64,000 bases of DNA, from positions 4,671,501 through 4,735,500 of the forward strand of contig NZ_CP109446.1 of assembly GCF_036227265.1 (NCBI RefSeq), read 5' to 3'. The notes beneath the pieces were generated by a model, which worked only from the letters and a program-made list of their open reading frames with translations, did not search any database and was not told where the DNA came from. The position numbers and the translations under genes are program-made. This document shows positions 53,381 to 62,135 of this stretch, piece by piece (the stretch's first letter is position 1; each line of letters opens with the position of its first letter). The stretch is from Streptomyces sp. NBC_01476. GTDB taxonomy: Bacteria; Actinomycetota; Actinomycetes; Streptomycetales; Streptomycetaceae.

Positions 53381-54360
53381 GCGCCCTGGGTGACCCGCAG
53401 CAGCAGCTTCCCCGTGCTCGTACGGGACTCGACCAGCCGGTGGGCGTCCGCCGCGTCCGCCAGCGCGAACTCCGCGCTCACCGGCAGTTCGACCTCGCCC
53501 TCGGCGACCGTGCGGAACGACCGCCCGGCGATCTCCCGCAGCCTGGCCGGTTCGGCCGCCGCCATGCCGAGGAGTGAGAAACCGGCCACCGAGACGGCCC
53601 GCGGATACGTTTCGGCCGGCCCGACCGACCATGGCTCGTCGGCGCCCGCGTTGCCGAAGGACACCAGCCGCCCGAACCGGGAGAGCACCGCGAGGGTGCG
53701 CCGGAAGGTCTCCCCGCCCACCGGATCGAGCGCGATGTCCACCCCGCGCCCGTCGGTCGCCGCCAGGGCGTGGGCGTCGAAGGCGGCCGCCTCGAAGACC
53801 CGGTCGTAGCCGGACTTGAGCGCGTGGCCGGCCTTGTCGAGCGAGGACACCACCCCGTAGACCGCCGACGCGCCGCCCATCCGGGCGAGTTGGCCCGCGA
53901 CCGTGCCGACGCCGCCGGCCGCGCCGTGGATCAGTACGGTGTCGCCCTCGCGCAGCCGGGCCACCTCGTGGAGCAGCGCGTACGCGGTGGGCAGCACGCT
54001 GGGCAGGGTCGCTCCGGTCCGCAGGTCCAGGCCGTCGGGGACGGCGAAGACGGTGGTGGCCGGGGCGCGTACGACCTCGGCGTAGCCCCCGCCGCTGAGG
54101 AACGCGGCGACCTCCTGGCCGGCCTTGAAATCGGTGACGCCCGGGCCGGTGGCGCGGATCAGTCCGGAGACCTCCAGGCCGGGGCGGAAGGGCAGCGAGT
54201 CGACCCGGTAGCCCTCGCTACGGGCCTTGATGTCGGCGAAGTTGACCCCGCTGTAGGCGACGTCGATGGTGACCTCGCCGGGACCCGGCTCCGGCACCGG
54301 AACCTCGACGGACCGCAGGACCTCGGGACCGCCGAACTCTTCGAAAACGATGGCGCGCAT
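53377..54360 (-). CDS. Zinc-free quinone oxidoreductase (MDR family)
   Basis: 327 residues with GGGGAG before ATG 54360. MDR N-terminal domain (VPEPGPGEVTIDVAYSGVNFAD) and Rossmann motif VLIHGAAGGVGTVAGQLA (about 143-160). The zinc-binding cysteines are absent, as in NADPH:quinone reductases (QorA-like), and LDPVGGETF is present. It probably reduces quinones or enones with NADPH. Divergent from an ArsR-type gene; repeats between them may be the operator. Confidence 0.93.
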   Translation of the reverse strand: MRAIVFEEFGGPEVLRSVEVPVPEPGPGEVTIDVAYSGVNFADIKARSEGYRVDSLPFRPGLEVSGLIRATGPGVTDFKAGQEVAAFLSGGGYAEVVRAPATTVFAVPDGLDLRTGATLPSVLPTAYALLHEVARLREGDTVLIHGAAGGVGTVAGQLARMGGASAVYGVVSSLDKAGHALKSGYDRVFEAAAFDAHALAATDGRGVDIALDPVGGETFRRTLAVLSRFGRLVSFGNAGADEPWSVGPAETYPRAVSVAGFSLLGMAAAEPARLREIAGRSFRTVAEGEVELPVSAEFALADAADAHRLVESRTSTGKLLLRVTQGA

Positions 54361-54417
54361 GTGGTGCTCCCCGTGGCGATGTTGTTCAGTGAGCCGTGCG
54401 GCAATGCGGCAGCTCGT

Positions 54418-54457
54418 TCAACCGATCAACCGATCAACCGATCAACCGTTCAACCGA
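54418..54457. repeat. Five tandem TCAACCGA octamers
   Basis: TCAACCGA three times, TCAACCGT once and TCAACCGA once, directly end to end, between the divergent oxidoreductase and ArsR genes. It may be an iterated operator or a slippage tract that changes promoter spacing. Confidence 0.7.
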
Positions 54458-54581
54458 AAACCGCATTCCGTGGAACCCGGACACCCGCGACTGTATGGTT
54501 CTCATCGAACACTACGCAACAGGTAATCGCCCGGCCTGAGTTGAGGCCCCCCGCCACCTTTGGAACCCCTCGGAGAACGTC

Positions 54582-54947
54582 GTGGCCACGCCCCGCGCGC
54601 ACCACCGGTCCGCCCCGGAACACACCCACCCCGCCGACGTGCCGGTGCAGACCGCGCTCGCCGCGCTGGCCGATCCGGTACGGCTCAAGCTGGTGCGCGA
54701 CCTGGCGGGGTCGGCCGACTGGGAGCGGTCGTGCGGCTCCTTCGACGTACCCGTCGGCAAGGCGGCGCTCAGCCACCACTTCGCGGTGCTGCGGGCGGCC
54801 GGCCTGGTCGAGCAGCGGGACGCCGGGCCGAAGCGGTTCAACCGGCTGCGGCGGGCGGAGTTCGAGGCGCGCTTCCCCGGGCTGCTGGAGCTGGTGCTGC
54901 GCTCCGACGGTGCCGGCCGGGAGGCCGGGGCCGGTCAGGCCGGGTGA
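54582..54947 (+). CDS. ArsR-family transcriptional regulator
   Basis: 121 residues from GTG 54582, preceded by GGAG. Winged helix with VQTALAALADPVRLKLVRDLAG, KAALSHHFAVLRAAGLVEQRD (recognition helix) and PKRFNRLRRAEFEARFPGLLELV. The metal-binding ELCVC-type site of ArsR is missing, so the signal is probably not arsenite but an organic or redox compound. Likely controls the divergent quinone oxidoreductase. Confidence 0.9.
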   Translation: MATPRAHHRSAPEHTHPADVPVQTALAALADPVRLKLVRDLAGSADWERSCGSFDVPVGKAALSHHFAVLRAAGLVEQRDAGPKRFNRLRRAEFEARFPGLLELVLRSDGAGREAGAGQAG

Positions 54948-54980
54948 CCCGGCGCGGTCCGGTCAGGTGACCGGTTCCGG

Positions 54981-55682
54981 TCAGGACGTCCCGCCGCCGG
55001 CTCTGATCAGGCCCGACTCGTAGGCAAGCACCACGGCCTGGACCCGGTCGCGCAGCTCCAGCTTGGTGAGGATGCGGCCCACATGCGTCTTCACGGTGGC
55101 CTCGGAGAGCACCAGCTTCCGGGCGATCTCGCCGTTCGACAGCCCCTGGGCGACCAGCAGCAGCACCTCGTGCTCCCGGTCGGTGAGCCGGTCGATCCCC
55201 TGGTGCCCCTGGTCGGCGGAGGAGCTGGGGAGCATCGGCGTGAAGCGGTCCAGCAGCCGCCGGGTGGTGGACGGGGCGACCACCGCGTCACCGCTGTGCA
55301 CCGCCCGGATCGCGGTGAGCAGCTCGTCGGGCGGCACGTCCTTGAGCATGAAGCCGCTCGCGCCGGCCTTGAGCGCGGTGAAGGCGTACTCGTCCAGGTC
55401 GAAGGTGGTCAGGATCAGTACGCGGGGGGTGGTCCCTTCGCGCTCTCCCGGCTCGCCGCGGTCGCCGCCGCAGATCTGCCGGGTGGCCTCCACCCCGTCC
55501 ATCCGGGGCATCCGGACGTCCATCAGCACGACGTCCACCCGGGTGGAGCGGAGCACCTCGATCGCCGCCGCGCCGTCGCCCGCCTCGGCGACGACCTCCA
55601 TGTCCGGCTGGGCGGCGAGCACCATCCGGAAGCCGGTGCGCAGCAGCACCTGGTCGTCGACGAGCATGACGCGGATCGCCAT
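54981..55682 (-). CDS. NarL/LuxR-family response regulator
   Basis: 233 residues. Receiver domain with MLVDDQVLLRTGF, phospho-Asp in VDVVLMDVRMPRMDG (about 54) and LKAGASGFMLKDV (Lys about 118), an acidic insert (GGDRGEPGEREGTT) in the loop after alpha-3, then a LuxR helix-turn-helix with LTDREHEVLLLVAQGLSNGEIARKLVLSEATVKTHVGRIL. Partner of the histidine kinase 84 bases upstream on the same strand. Confidence 0.95.
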   Translation of the reverse strand: MAIRVMLVDDQVLLRTGFRMVLAAQPDMEVVAEAGDGAAAIEVLRSTRVDVVLMDVRMPRMDGVEATRQICGGDRGEPGEREGTTPRVLILTTFDLDEYAFTALKAGASGFMLKDVPPDELLTAIRAVHSGDAVVAPSTTRRLLDRFTPMLPSSSADQGHQGIDRLTDREHEVLLLVAQGLSNGEIARKLVLSEATVKTHVGRILTKLELRDRVQAVVLAYESGLIRAGGGTS

Positions 55683-55766
55683 TTTCTCTGGGGCCCTTCT
55701 GATGGGATTTGGGGGGTTCGCGCTGGAGGGGTCGGGGGTGGTGGTCAGAGGGAGGTCACGAGGGCG

Positions 55767-57008
55767 TCACCGGGAGGCTTTCAGGGGGAGCACCGCGCTG
55801 ATCCGGAAGCCGCCGCCGGGGCGCGGGCCGGCGTCCAGGGTGCCGCCGACCATGCCGATGCGCTCCCGCATGCCGATCAGACCCTGGCCGAGGCCGTCCC
55901 GGCCGCCCTGCTCCAGCAGCTCGTGCCGGGCGCCGCGGCCGTCGTCCTCGATCAGCAGGTCGAGGGCGGCGTCGCCGAAGCCGAGCAGGACGCTGGCGCT
56001 GGCCCCGTCGCCGCCGTGCTTGCGGACGTTGGTGAGGGCCTCCTGGACGATGCGGTACGCGGTCAGCTCGACGCCGCTGGAGAGCGGGCGGGCGTCGCCG
56101 GCCACCTCGAACCGCACCGGCAGGCCGGCGCCGCGGACCTGGTCGATCAGGTCGGCCAGCTGGTCTACGCCGGGCTGGGGCACGTACTCGCCGCCGGCGT
56201 CGTCACCGGCCCGCAGCAGGCCGAGCAGCCGGCGCATCTCGGCGAGGGCCTGCCGGCCGGTGGTGGAGATGGTGGCGAGGGCCTGTTTGGCCTGGTCGGG
56301 GGCGGCGTCCAGGACGTAGGCGGCGCCGTCGGCCTGGACCACCATCACGGAGACGTTGTGGGCGACGACGTCGTGCAGCTCCCGGGCGATACGGGCTCGC
56401 TCGGCGGCGACCGCGGCCTTCGACTGGGCCTCGCGTTCGCGGTGCAGGCGGGCGTTACGTTCCTCCAGCTCGGCGTAGTACGCGCGGCGGGTGCGGAGGC
56501 GGTCGCCGACGACCCAGGACAGGGCGAAGATCACGGCGAGGAAGAAGGTCTGGAGCAGGGTGGTCCAGATCGTGGAGTACCGGTCGTGCGGGGGCCAGCG
56601 GACCATCGAGACCGGGGCGGCGGCGAGGCCGGCGAGCAGGGCGAGGCGGGAGGACCAGCGGGTGCCGTTGGAGGCGCAGGTGTAGATGATCACCAGGAAG
56701 GCGGCGTCGCCGGGGTTGGTCCTGACGTTGAGGATCAGCTGGAGGACGCCGGTGCCCAGCGCGAGCAGCAGCATGCGTTCGGGGGCGCGGCGGCGCAGGG
56801 CCACGACGGCGGCGAGGGCGATCGACAGCGGGACCGCGGTGGCGCGGGCGGCCGGGGAGGGGCCACTGTCCTCCACGACCCAGACCGCGCACACGGCGAG
56901 CAGGATGACGGCCCAGAAGGAGTCGACCCACGTCGGGTGGCGGCGGAAGAAGTCGTAGATGCGCTGCACATAACCCAGCGTAAAGAGGGGATCTCGTGGC
57001 GGGGTCAC
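55767..57008 (-). CDS. NarL-type sensor histidine kinase
   Basis: 413 residues from GTG 57008 (a later GTG at 56972 is possible). Five or six N-terminal TM helices (about 25-165), a coiled linker (RRAYYAELEERNARLHREREA), HisKA_3 with ERARIARELHDVVAHNVSVM (phospho-His in ELHDV) and HATPase_c with AYRIVQEALTNVRKHG, LLIEDDGRG and GQGLIGMRERIGMVGG. Same-strand operon with the response regulator. The membrane sensor has no large outer domain, so it probably senses membrane state or an antibiotic. Confidence 0.95.
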   Translation of the reverse strand: MTPPRDPLFTLGYVQRIYDFFRRHPTWVDSFWAVILLAVCAVWVVEDSGPSPAARATAVPLSIALAAVVALRRRAPERMLLLALGTGVLQLILNVRTNPGDAAFLVIIYTCASNGTRWSSRLALLAGLAAAPVSMVRWPPHDRYSTIWTTLLQTFFLAVIFALSWVVGDRLRTRRAYYAELEERNARLHREREAQSKAAVAAERARIARELHDVVAHNVSVMVVQADGAAYVLDAAPDQAKQALATISTTGRQALAEMRRLLGLLRAGDDAGGEYVPQPGVDQLADLIDQVRGAGLPVRFEVAGDARPLSSGVELTAYRIVQEALTNVRKHGGDGASASVLLGFGDAALDLLIEDDGRGARHELLEQGGRDGLGQGLIGMRERIGMVGGTLDAGPRPGGGFRISAVLPLKASR

Positions 57009-57594
57009 CCCGCAGAGCGATCCCCCCTACTCCCAAAGGTGGACCCCCCTCCGGGGGTGACCCCCATCGTCCGTCCCCCGCCGTGTCCCTCCGCCTGGCC
57101 GCCCCCCCTGTCCGCCGCGGCGGGACGGTTGCGCCGGGCTTGGCACCGCCGGTGAGCTCGTGCGAGCTTCTCGCAGTTGCGGTCGGGTGGGGGCGGGGGC
57201 CGACCGCCCGGGCCCGGACGTCCCGGTGCGGGCGGTGTCCGCCGCCCCCAACCCACCCGCCGCCTGCGCGGCGGGTGCCGCGCTCTCCCGCCCGCGCCGC
57301 GCCCATCGCGCTTCCCCGGCCACCCCTTTCCGCCGCGGCGGCGGGACGCGGGGTGGTGGGGGGCGGCGGTTTTCTGCTGAGCGTTGTGGAATGGGACGGT
57401 TGCGCCGGGCTTGGTACCGCCGGTGAGCTCGTGGGGGCTTCTCGCCGCTGCGGCGGGGTTGGGGGGCGGGGCCGTCCCCCCGGGTCCTGGCCGGCCGGTC
57501 CGGCGTGGGCCGTGCGGCGGGGGCAGGGGTGGGCCACCGGCGGGGTGGGGGGCGGGTTCGCGTAGGATTGACGAGAAGGGTGACGGGAGGCGTC
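57009..57594. other. Long GC-rich gap with a duplicated block
   Basis: About 590 bases with no gene. It holds two copies, about 100 bases each and roughly 270 apart, of a sequence beginning GACGGTTGCGCCGGGCTTGG (about 57122 and 57394). The histidine kinase promoter must lie at its left end. Confidence 0.6.
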
Positions 57595-58488
57595 GTGGTC
57601 GTGGAGGAGAAGCCGGCGAGGCTGGCGGTCGGGGTGATCGGTGCCGGGCGGGTGGGCGCCGCGCTCGGCGCCGCGCTCGGCCTGGCCGGGCACCGCGTGG
57701 TCGCCGCCACCGGCGTGTCGAACGCGTCGCGGCGCCGGGCCGAGGAACTGCTGCCCGGCGTCCCGCTGACCGAGCCCCCCGACGTGATGGCCCGCAGCGA
57801 CCTCGTCCTGCTGACCGTCCCCGACGACGCCCTGCCCGACCTGGTCCGCGGCCTCGCCGAAACCGGCGCCGTCCGCCCCGGCCAGCTCATCGTTCACTCC
57901 TCCGGCCGCTACGGCACCGCCGTCCTCGACCCCGCGCTGCGGGCCGGCGGCCTCCCGCTCGCCCTGCACCCGGCGATGACCTTCACCGGCACCGCCGTGG
58001 ACGTCCAGCGCCTGGCCGGCTGCTCCTTCGGCGTCACCGCCCCCGGCGAACTGCGGATGGCCGCCGAGGCGCTGGTCATCGAGATGGGCGGCGAGCCCGA
58101 GTGGATCGAGGAGAGCGCCCGCCCGCTCTACCACGCGGCCCTGGCGATCGGCGCGAACCACCTGGTCACCCTGGTGGCCCAGTCGATGGACCTGCTGAAG
58201 GCGGCCGGCGTCACCGAGCCCGGCCGGATGCTCGGCCCGCTGCTCGGCGCCGCCCTGGACAACGCGCTGCGCTCCGGCGACGCCGCCCTGACCGGACCGG
58301 TCGCCCGCGGGGACGCCGGCACGGTCAGCGCCCACCTGGCGGAACTCAGGGCGCACGCCCCCGAGACCGTCGCCTCCTACGTGGCGATGGCCCGCGCCAC
58401 CGCGGACCTCGCACTGGCCAACGGCATGCTGAAAGCGGAGTACGCGGAGGCGCTGCTGGGCGCCCTCGCCGACGAGGGGACCCGATGA
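57595..58488 (+). CDS. Rossmann-fold protein with DUF2520 domain
   Basis: 297 residues. The start is chosen at GTG 57595 behind GGGAGG; GTG 57580 and GTG 57601 are also possible. Nucleotide-binding VGVIGAGRVGAALGAAL (about 10-27), LVLLTVPDDALPDLV, VHSSGRYG and HPAMTFTGT, and a helical C-terminal domain (YHAALAIGANHLVTLVAQSMDLL ... SYVAMARATADLALANGML) as in ketopantoate-reductase-like and NADP-binding DUF2520 proteins. First gene of the operon, 4 bases before panC. By position it might act in pantoate formation, but that is inference. Confidence 0.88.
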   Translation: MVVEEKPARLAVGVIGAGRVGAALGAALGLAGHRVVAATGVSNASRRRAEELLPGVPLTEPPDVMARSDLVLLTVPDDALPDLVRGLAETGAVRPGQLIVHSSGRYGTAVLDPALRAGGLPLALHPAMTFTGTAVDVQRLAGCSFGVTAPGELRMAAEALVIEMGGEPEWIEESARPLYHAALAIGANHLVTLVAQSMDLLKAAGVTEPGRMLGPLLGAALDNALRSGDAALTGPVARGDAGTVSAHLAELRAHAPETVASYVAMARATADLALANGMLKAEYAEALLGALADEGTR

Positions 58489-58492
58489 CCCG

Positions 58493-59359
58493 ATGACGGA
58501 CCTGGTGCACCACGCCCGCGACCTCGCCCCGGCCTCCGCCGTGGTGATGACGATGGGCGCCCTCCACGAGGGCCACGCCGCGCTGATCCGGGCCGCCCGC
58601 GCCCGGGCCGGCGGCGGCCTGGTCACCGTGACCGTCTTCGTCAACCCGCTGCAGTTCGGTCCGAACGAGGACCTGGACCGCTACCCCCGCACCCTGGACG
58701 CCGACGTCGAACTCGCCGCGGCGGCCGGCGCCGACCTGGTCTTCGCCCCCGGCACCGACGAGGTCTACCCCGGCGGGCAGCCCCAGGTACGTATCTCGGC
58801 CGGCCCCATGGGTGAGCGGTACGAAGGCGCGTCCCGCCCCGGCCACTTCGACGGCATGCTCACCGTCGTCGCCAAGATGCTGCACCTGACCCGGCCCGGC
58901 GCCGCCTTCTACGGCCAGAAGGACGCCCAGCAGCTCGCGCTGATCCGCCGGATGGTCACCGACCTGAACTTCCCGGTCGAGATCGTCGCCGTACCGACCG
59001 TCCGCGAACCGGACGGCCTGGCCCTGTCCAGCCGGAACCGCTACCTCACGCCCGGAGAGCGCGAGCAGGCCCTGGTGCTGTCCCGGGCCCTGTTCGCCGG
59101 CCGGGACGCGGCCGGCGAAGGGCCGGAGGCGGTACGGAAAGCGGCGCGCGACCACCTCGCCGAGGCGCCGGGCATCGGCCTGGACTACCTCGCGCTCATC
59201 GACCCGAGCACCTTCACCGAGGCCGCCTCCGGCCACAGCGGCCCGGCGGTCCTCGCCGTCGCCGCGAAAGTCGGCAGCACCCGCCTGATCGACAACATCC
59301 CGCTCGATTTCGCTGCCCGGGAGGCCGTAGCGCCCCCGGAGTCCGGAGCCGCCGCATGA
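58493..59359 (+). CDS. panC: Pantoate--beta-alanine ligase
   Basis: 288 residues. MTMGALHEGH (HIGH-like ATP site, about 19-28), FVNPLQFGPNEDLDRYPR (pantoate binding), FYGQKDAQQLALIRRM and GLALSSRNRYL (KMSKS-like loop). All motifs are intact. The N-terminus is a few residues shorter than usual. It joins pantoate and beta-alanine with ATP to make pantothenate for CoA. It starts 4 bases after the Rossmann gene and overlaps nadB by 4 bases. Confidence 0.96.
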   Translation: MTDLVHHARDLAPASAVVMTMGALHEGHAALIRAARARAGGGLVTVTVFVNPLQFGPNEDLDRYPRTLDADVELAAAAGADLVFAPGTDEVYPGGQPQVRISAGPMGERYEGASRPGHFDGMLTVVAKMLHLTRPGAAFYGQKDAQQLALIRRMVTDLNFPVEIVAVPTVREPDGLALSSRNRYLTPGEREQALVLSRALFAGRDAAGEGPEAVRKAARDHLAEAPGIGLDYLALIDPSTFTEAASGHSGPAVLAVAAKVGSTRLIDNIPLDFAAREAVAPPESGAAA

Positions 59360-61101
59360 CCAGTTCCACGAACGAGAGCACCGGCATACGTCTGCATGCC
59401 GCCGCGCCCGGCTGGGCCATCGACGCCGATGTGGTGGTGGTCGGGTCCGGCGTGGCCGGCCTGACCGTGGCGCTGCGCTGCGCCGCGGCCGGCGCGAAGG
59501 TCACGGTGGTCACCAAGGCCCACCTGGACGACGGTTCGACCCGCTGGGCACAGGGCGGGATCGCCGCGGCGCTCGGCGACGGCGACTCCCCGGAGCAGCA
59601 CCTGGCCGACACCCTGGTGGCCGGCGCGGGGCTGTGCGACGAGGACGCGGTGCGCGCGCTGGTCACCGAGGGCCCGGACGCGGTCCGCCGGCTGATCGCG
59701 ACCGGCGCGCACTTCGACACCGGCGACGACGGAGGCGTCCTGCTCACCCGGGAGGGTGGCCACCACCGGCGCCGGATCATCCATGCGGGCGGTGACGCGA
59801 CCGGCGCGGAGGTCTCCAGGACGCTGATCGACGCGGTGCGCGAGGCGCACACCGCCCCGGACGGCGCCCGCACCATAGAGCTGGTCGAGAACGCCCTGGT
59901 GCTCGACCTGCTCACCGACGCCGAGGGCCGTACCGCCGGCGTCACCCTGCACGTGATGGGCGCCGGGCAGCGGGACGGCGTCGGCGCGGTCAGGGCCCGC
60001 GCGGTGGTGCTGGCCACCGGCGGCATGGGCCAGGTCTTCTCGGCCACCACCAACCCCGCCGTCTCCACCGGTGACGGCGTGGCGCTGGCGCTGCGCGCCG
60101 GGGCCGAGGTCAGCGACCTGGAGTTCGTCCAGTTCCACCCCACCGTGCTCTGGCTGGGCGCGGACGCCGAGGGCCAGCAGCCGCTGGTGTCGGAGGCGGT
60201 CCGCGGCGAGGGCGCGTACCTGGTGGACGCCGACGGGGTGCGGTTCATGGTCGGACAGCACGAGCTGGCCGAGCTGGCGCCGCGCGACATCGTCGCCAAG
60301 GGCATCACGCGGCGGATGCGGGAGACCGGCGCGGAGCACATGTTCCTTGACGCCCGGCACTTCGGGGCGCGGATGTGGGAGCAGCGGTTCCCGACGATCC
60401 TGGCCGCCTGCCGGGCGCACGGCATCGACCCGGTGACGCAGCCCATCCCGGTCGCGCCGGCCGCCCACTACGCCTCCGGTGGCGTCGTCACCGACCTGCG
60501 GGGCCGTACCACCGTGCCGGGGCTCTACGCCTGCGGTGAGGTGGCCTGCACCGGCGTGCACGGCGCGAACCGGCTCGCGTCGAACTCCCTGCTGGAGGGG
60601 CTGGTCTTCGCCGAGCGGATCGCCGCCGACGTACTGGCGGACCGCACCGCGCCGGGGGAGCCGCAGATCCCGGCCCCCGCGGACAGCCCGCTGATGGCCT
60701 CCGAGACGCGGTACGAGCTGCAGCGCATCATGACCGCGGGCGCGGGGGTGCTGCGCAGCGCGGAGAGCCTGGCGACCGCGGCCGGGGCGCTGGAGCGGCT
60801 GAACACCGCGGCGGTGGAGGCGTACGACCGGGACGGCAAGACCGCCGAGCCGTGCGTGGAGACCTGGGAGGCCACCAATCTGAGCCTGGTCGCCCGGGTG
60901 CTGGTGGCCGCCGCCCGGCGCCGCGAGGAGACCCGCGGCTGCCACTGGCGGGAGGACCGGCCGGACCGGGACGACGAGCGGTGGCGCCGTCACCTGGTGG
61001 TACGGCTGACCCCGCACCGCACCCTTTCCGTCCGTACCACGGACGGCCCCGGATTCGGGGATGATGGGGCCGCCGCCCCGAAGACGAAGGAGTTTCAGTG
61101 A
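59356..61101 (+). CDS. nadB: L-aspartate oxidase
   Basis: 581 residues. FAD-binding VVVVGSGVAGLTVALRCAAAG (about 27-47), STRWAQGGIAAALGDGDS, HHRRRIIHAGGDATG, LEFVQFHPTVLW and GANRLASNSLLEGLVF, then the helical C-terminal domain (AGVLRSAESL ... RREETRGCHWRED). The substrate-contacting arginines lie in the last motif. It oxidises aspartate to iminoaspartate, the first step of de novo NAD synthesis. No nadA was seen next to it. ATGA overlap with panC, GTGA overlap with nadC. Confidence 0.96.
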   Translation: MTSSTNESTGIRLHAAAPGWAIDADVVVVGSGVAGLTVALRCAAAGAKVTVVTKAHLDDGSTRWAQGGIAAALGDGDSPEQHLADTLVAGAGLCDEDAVRALVTEGPDAVRRLIATGAHFDTGDDGGVLLTREGGHHRRRIIHAGGDATGAEVSRTLIDAVREAHTAPDGARTIELVENALVLDLLTDAEGRTAGVTLHVMGAGQRDGVGAVRARAVVLATGGMGQVFSATTNPAVSTGDGVALALRAGAEVSDLEFVQFHPTVLWLGADAEGQQPLVSEAVRGEGAYLVDADGVRFMVGQHELAELAPRDIVAKGITRRMRETGAEHMFLDARHFGARMWEQRFPTILAACRAHGIDPVTQPIPVAPAAHYASGGVVTDLRGRTTVPGLYACGEVACTGVHGANRLASNSLLEGLVFAERIAADVLADRTAPGEPQIPAPADSPLMASETRYELQRIMTAGAGVLRSAESLATAAGALERLNTAAVEAYDRDGKTAEPCVETWEATNLSLVARVLVAAARRREETRGCHWREDRPDRDDERWRRHLVVRLTPHRTLSVRTTDGPGFGDDGAAAPKTKEFQ

Positions 61102-62129
61102 CCACCCCCGACCGTCCCGGTCCCGTGTCCCTCCCCCTGCCGCAGTTCGGGCCGCCCGTGGCGGCCGCCGGCGGCGGTGGCTGCGGTGACGGCTGCGGCT
61201 GCTCAGACGACCACGCCGGCTTCGACGCCGATCCGCTGGAGTGCGGGCTCGACCCGGACCTGGCGCAGCTGCTCGCCGACGCCGGGCTCGACCCAATCCA
61301 GGTCGAGGACATCGCGCACCTGGCCATCGAGGAGGACCTCGACCAGGGCGTGGACGTGACCACGGTCGCCACCGTGCCCGAGGACGCCCGCGCGGTCGGT
61401 GACTTCACCGCCCGCGAGGCCGGCGTGGTCGCGGGGCTGCACATCGCCGAGGCGGTGCTGTCGGTGGTGTGCACCGACGCGTTCGAGGTCGAGCGGCACG
61501 TCGAGGACGGCGACCGGGTCGCCGCCGGGCAGAAGCTGCTCACCGTCACCAGCCGGACCCGCGATCTGCTGACCGCCGAACGCAGCGCGCTGAATCTGCT
61601 CTGCCGGCTGTCCGGTATCGCCACCGCCACCCGGGCCTGGGCCGACGCACTGGAGGGCACCGGGACGAAGGTCCGCGACACCCGGAAGACCACCCCGGGC
61701 CTGCGGGCGCTGGAGAAGTACGCGGTCCGCTGCGGCGGCGGCGTCAACCACCGGATGTCGCTGTCCGACGCGGCGCTGGTCAAGGACAACCACGTGGTGG
61801 CGGCCGGCGGTGTGGCGAACGCGTTCAAGCTGGTCAGGCAGGAGTTCCCCGGCGTGCCGATCGAGGTCGAGGTGGACACCCTCGACCAGGTGCGGGAGGT
61901 GCTGGAGGCCGGGGCGGACCTGATCCTGCTGGACAACTTCACCCCGGAGCAGACCCGGGAGGCGGTGGTCCTGGTGGGCGACCAGGCGTTCCTGGAGTCC
62001 TCCGGGCGGCTCACCCTGGAAAACGCGCGTGCCTACGCCGGCACCGGCGTCCACTATCTGGCGGTCGGCGCGCTCACGCACTCGTCGCGGATCCTCGACA
62101 TCGGCCTGGACCTGCGAGCGGAAGCGTAG
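61098..62129 (+). CDS. nadC: Nicotinate-nucleotide pyrophosphorylase (carboxylating), with Cys-rich N-terminal tail
   Basis: 343 residues. Quinolinate phosphoribosyltransferase: EEDLDQGVDVTTVATVP, LTAERSALNLLCRLSGIATAT, VRDTRKTTPGLRALEKYAVRCGGG, HRMSLSDAALVKDNHV, VEVDTLDQV, LILLDNFTP and an ESSGRLTLENARAYAGTGVH barrel. An extra N-terminal tail of about 45 residues carries GGGGCGDGCGCSDD (Cys 29, 33, 35), not needed for catalysis. It turns quinolinate plus PRPP into NaMN. Translationally coupled to nadB. Confidence 0.96.
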   Translation: MTTPDRPGPVSLPLPQFGPPVAAAGGGGCGDGCGCSDDHAGFDADPLECGLDPDLAQLLADAGLDPIQVEDIAHLAIEEDLDQGVDVTTVATVPEDARAVGDFTAREAGVVAGLHIAEAVLSVVCTDAFEVERHVEDGDRVAAGQKLLTVTSRTRDLLTAERSALNLLCRLSGIATATRAWADALEGTGTKVRDTRKTTPGLRALEKYAVRCGGGVNHRMSLSDAALVKDNHVVAAGGVANAFKLVRQEFPGVPIEVEVDTLDQVREVLEAGADLILLDNFTPEQTREAVVLVGDQAFLESSGRLTLENARAYAGTGVHYLAVGALTHSSRILDIGLDLRAEA

Positions 62130-62135
62130 AGGCGG

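Noticed and set aside
54418..54457. CRISPR-like array
   Set aside because: The units are 8 bases with no spacers and no cas genes nearby.
59185..61296. Minus-strand open frames over nadB
   Set aside because: Antisense shadows of a gene with complete L-aspartate oxidase motifs.
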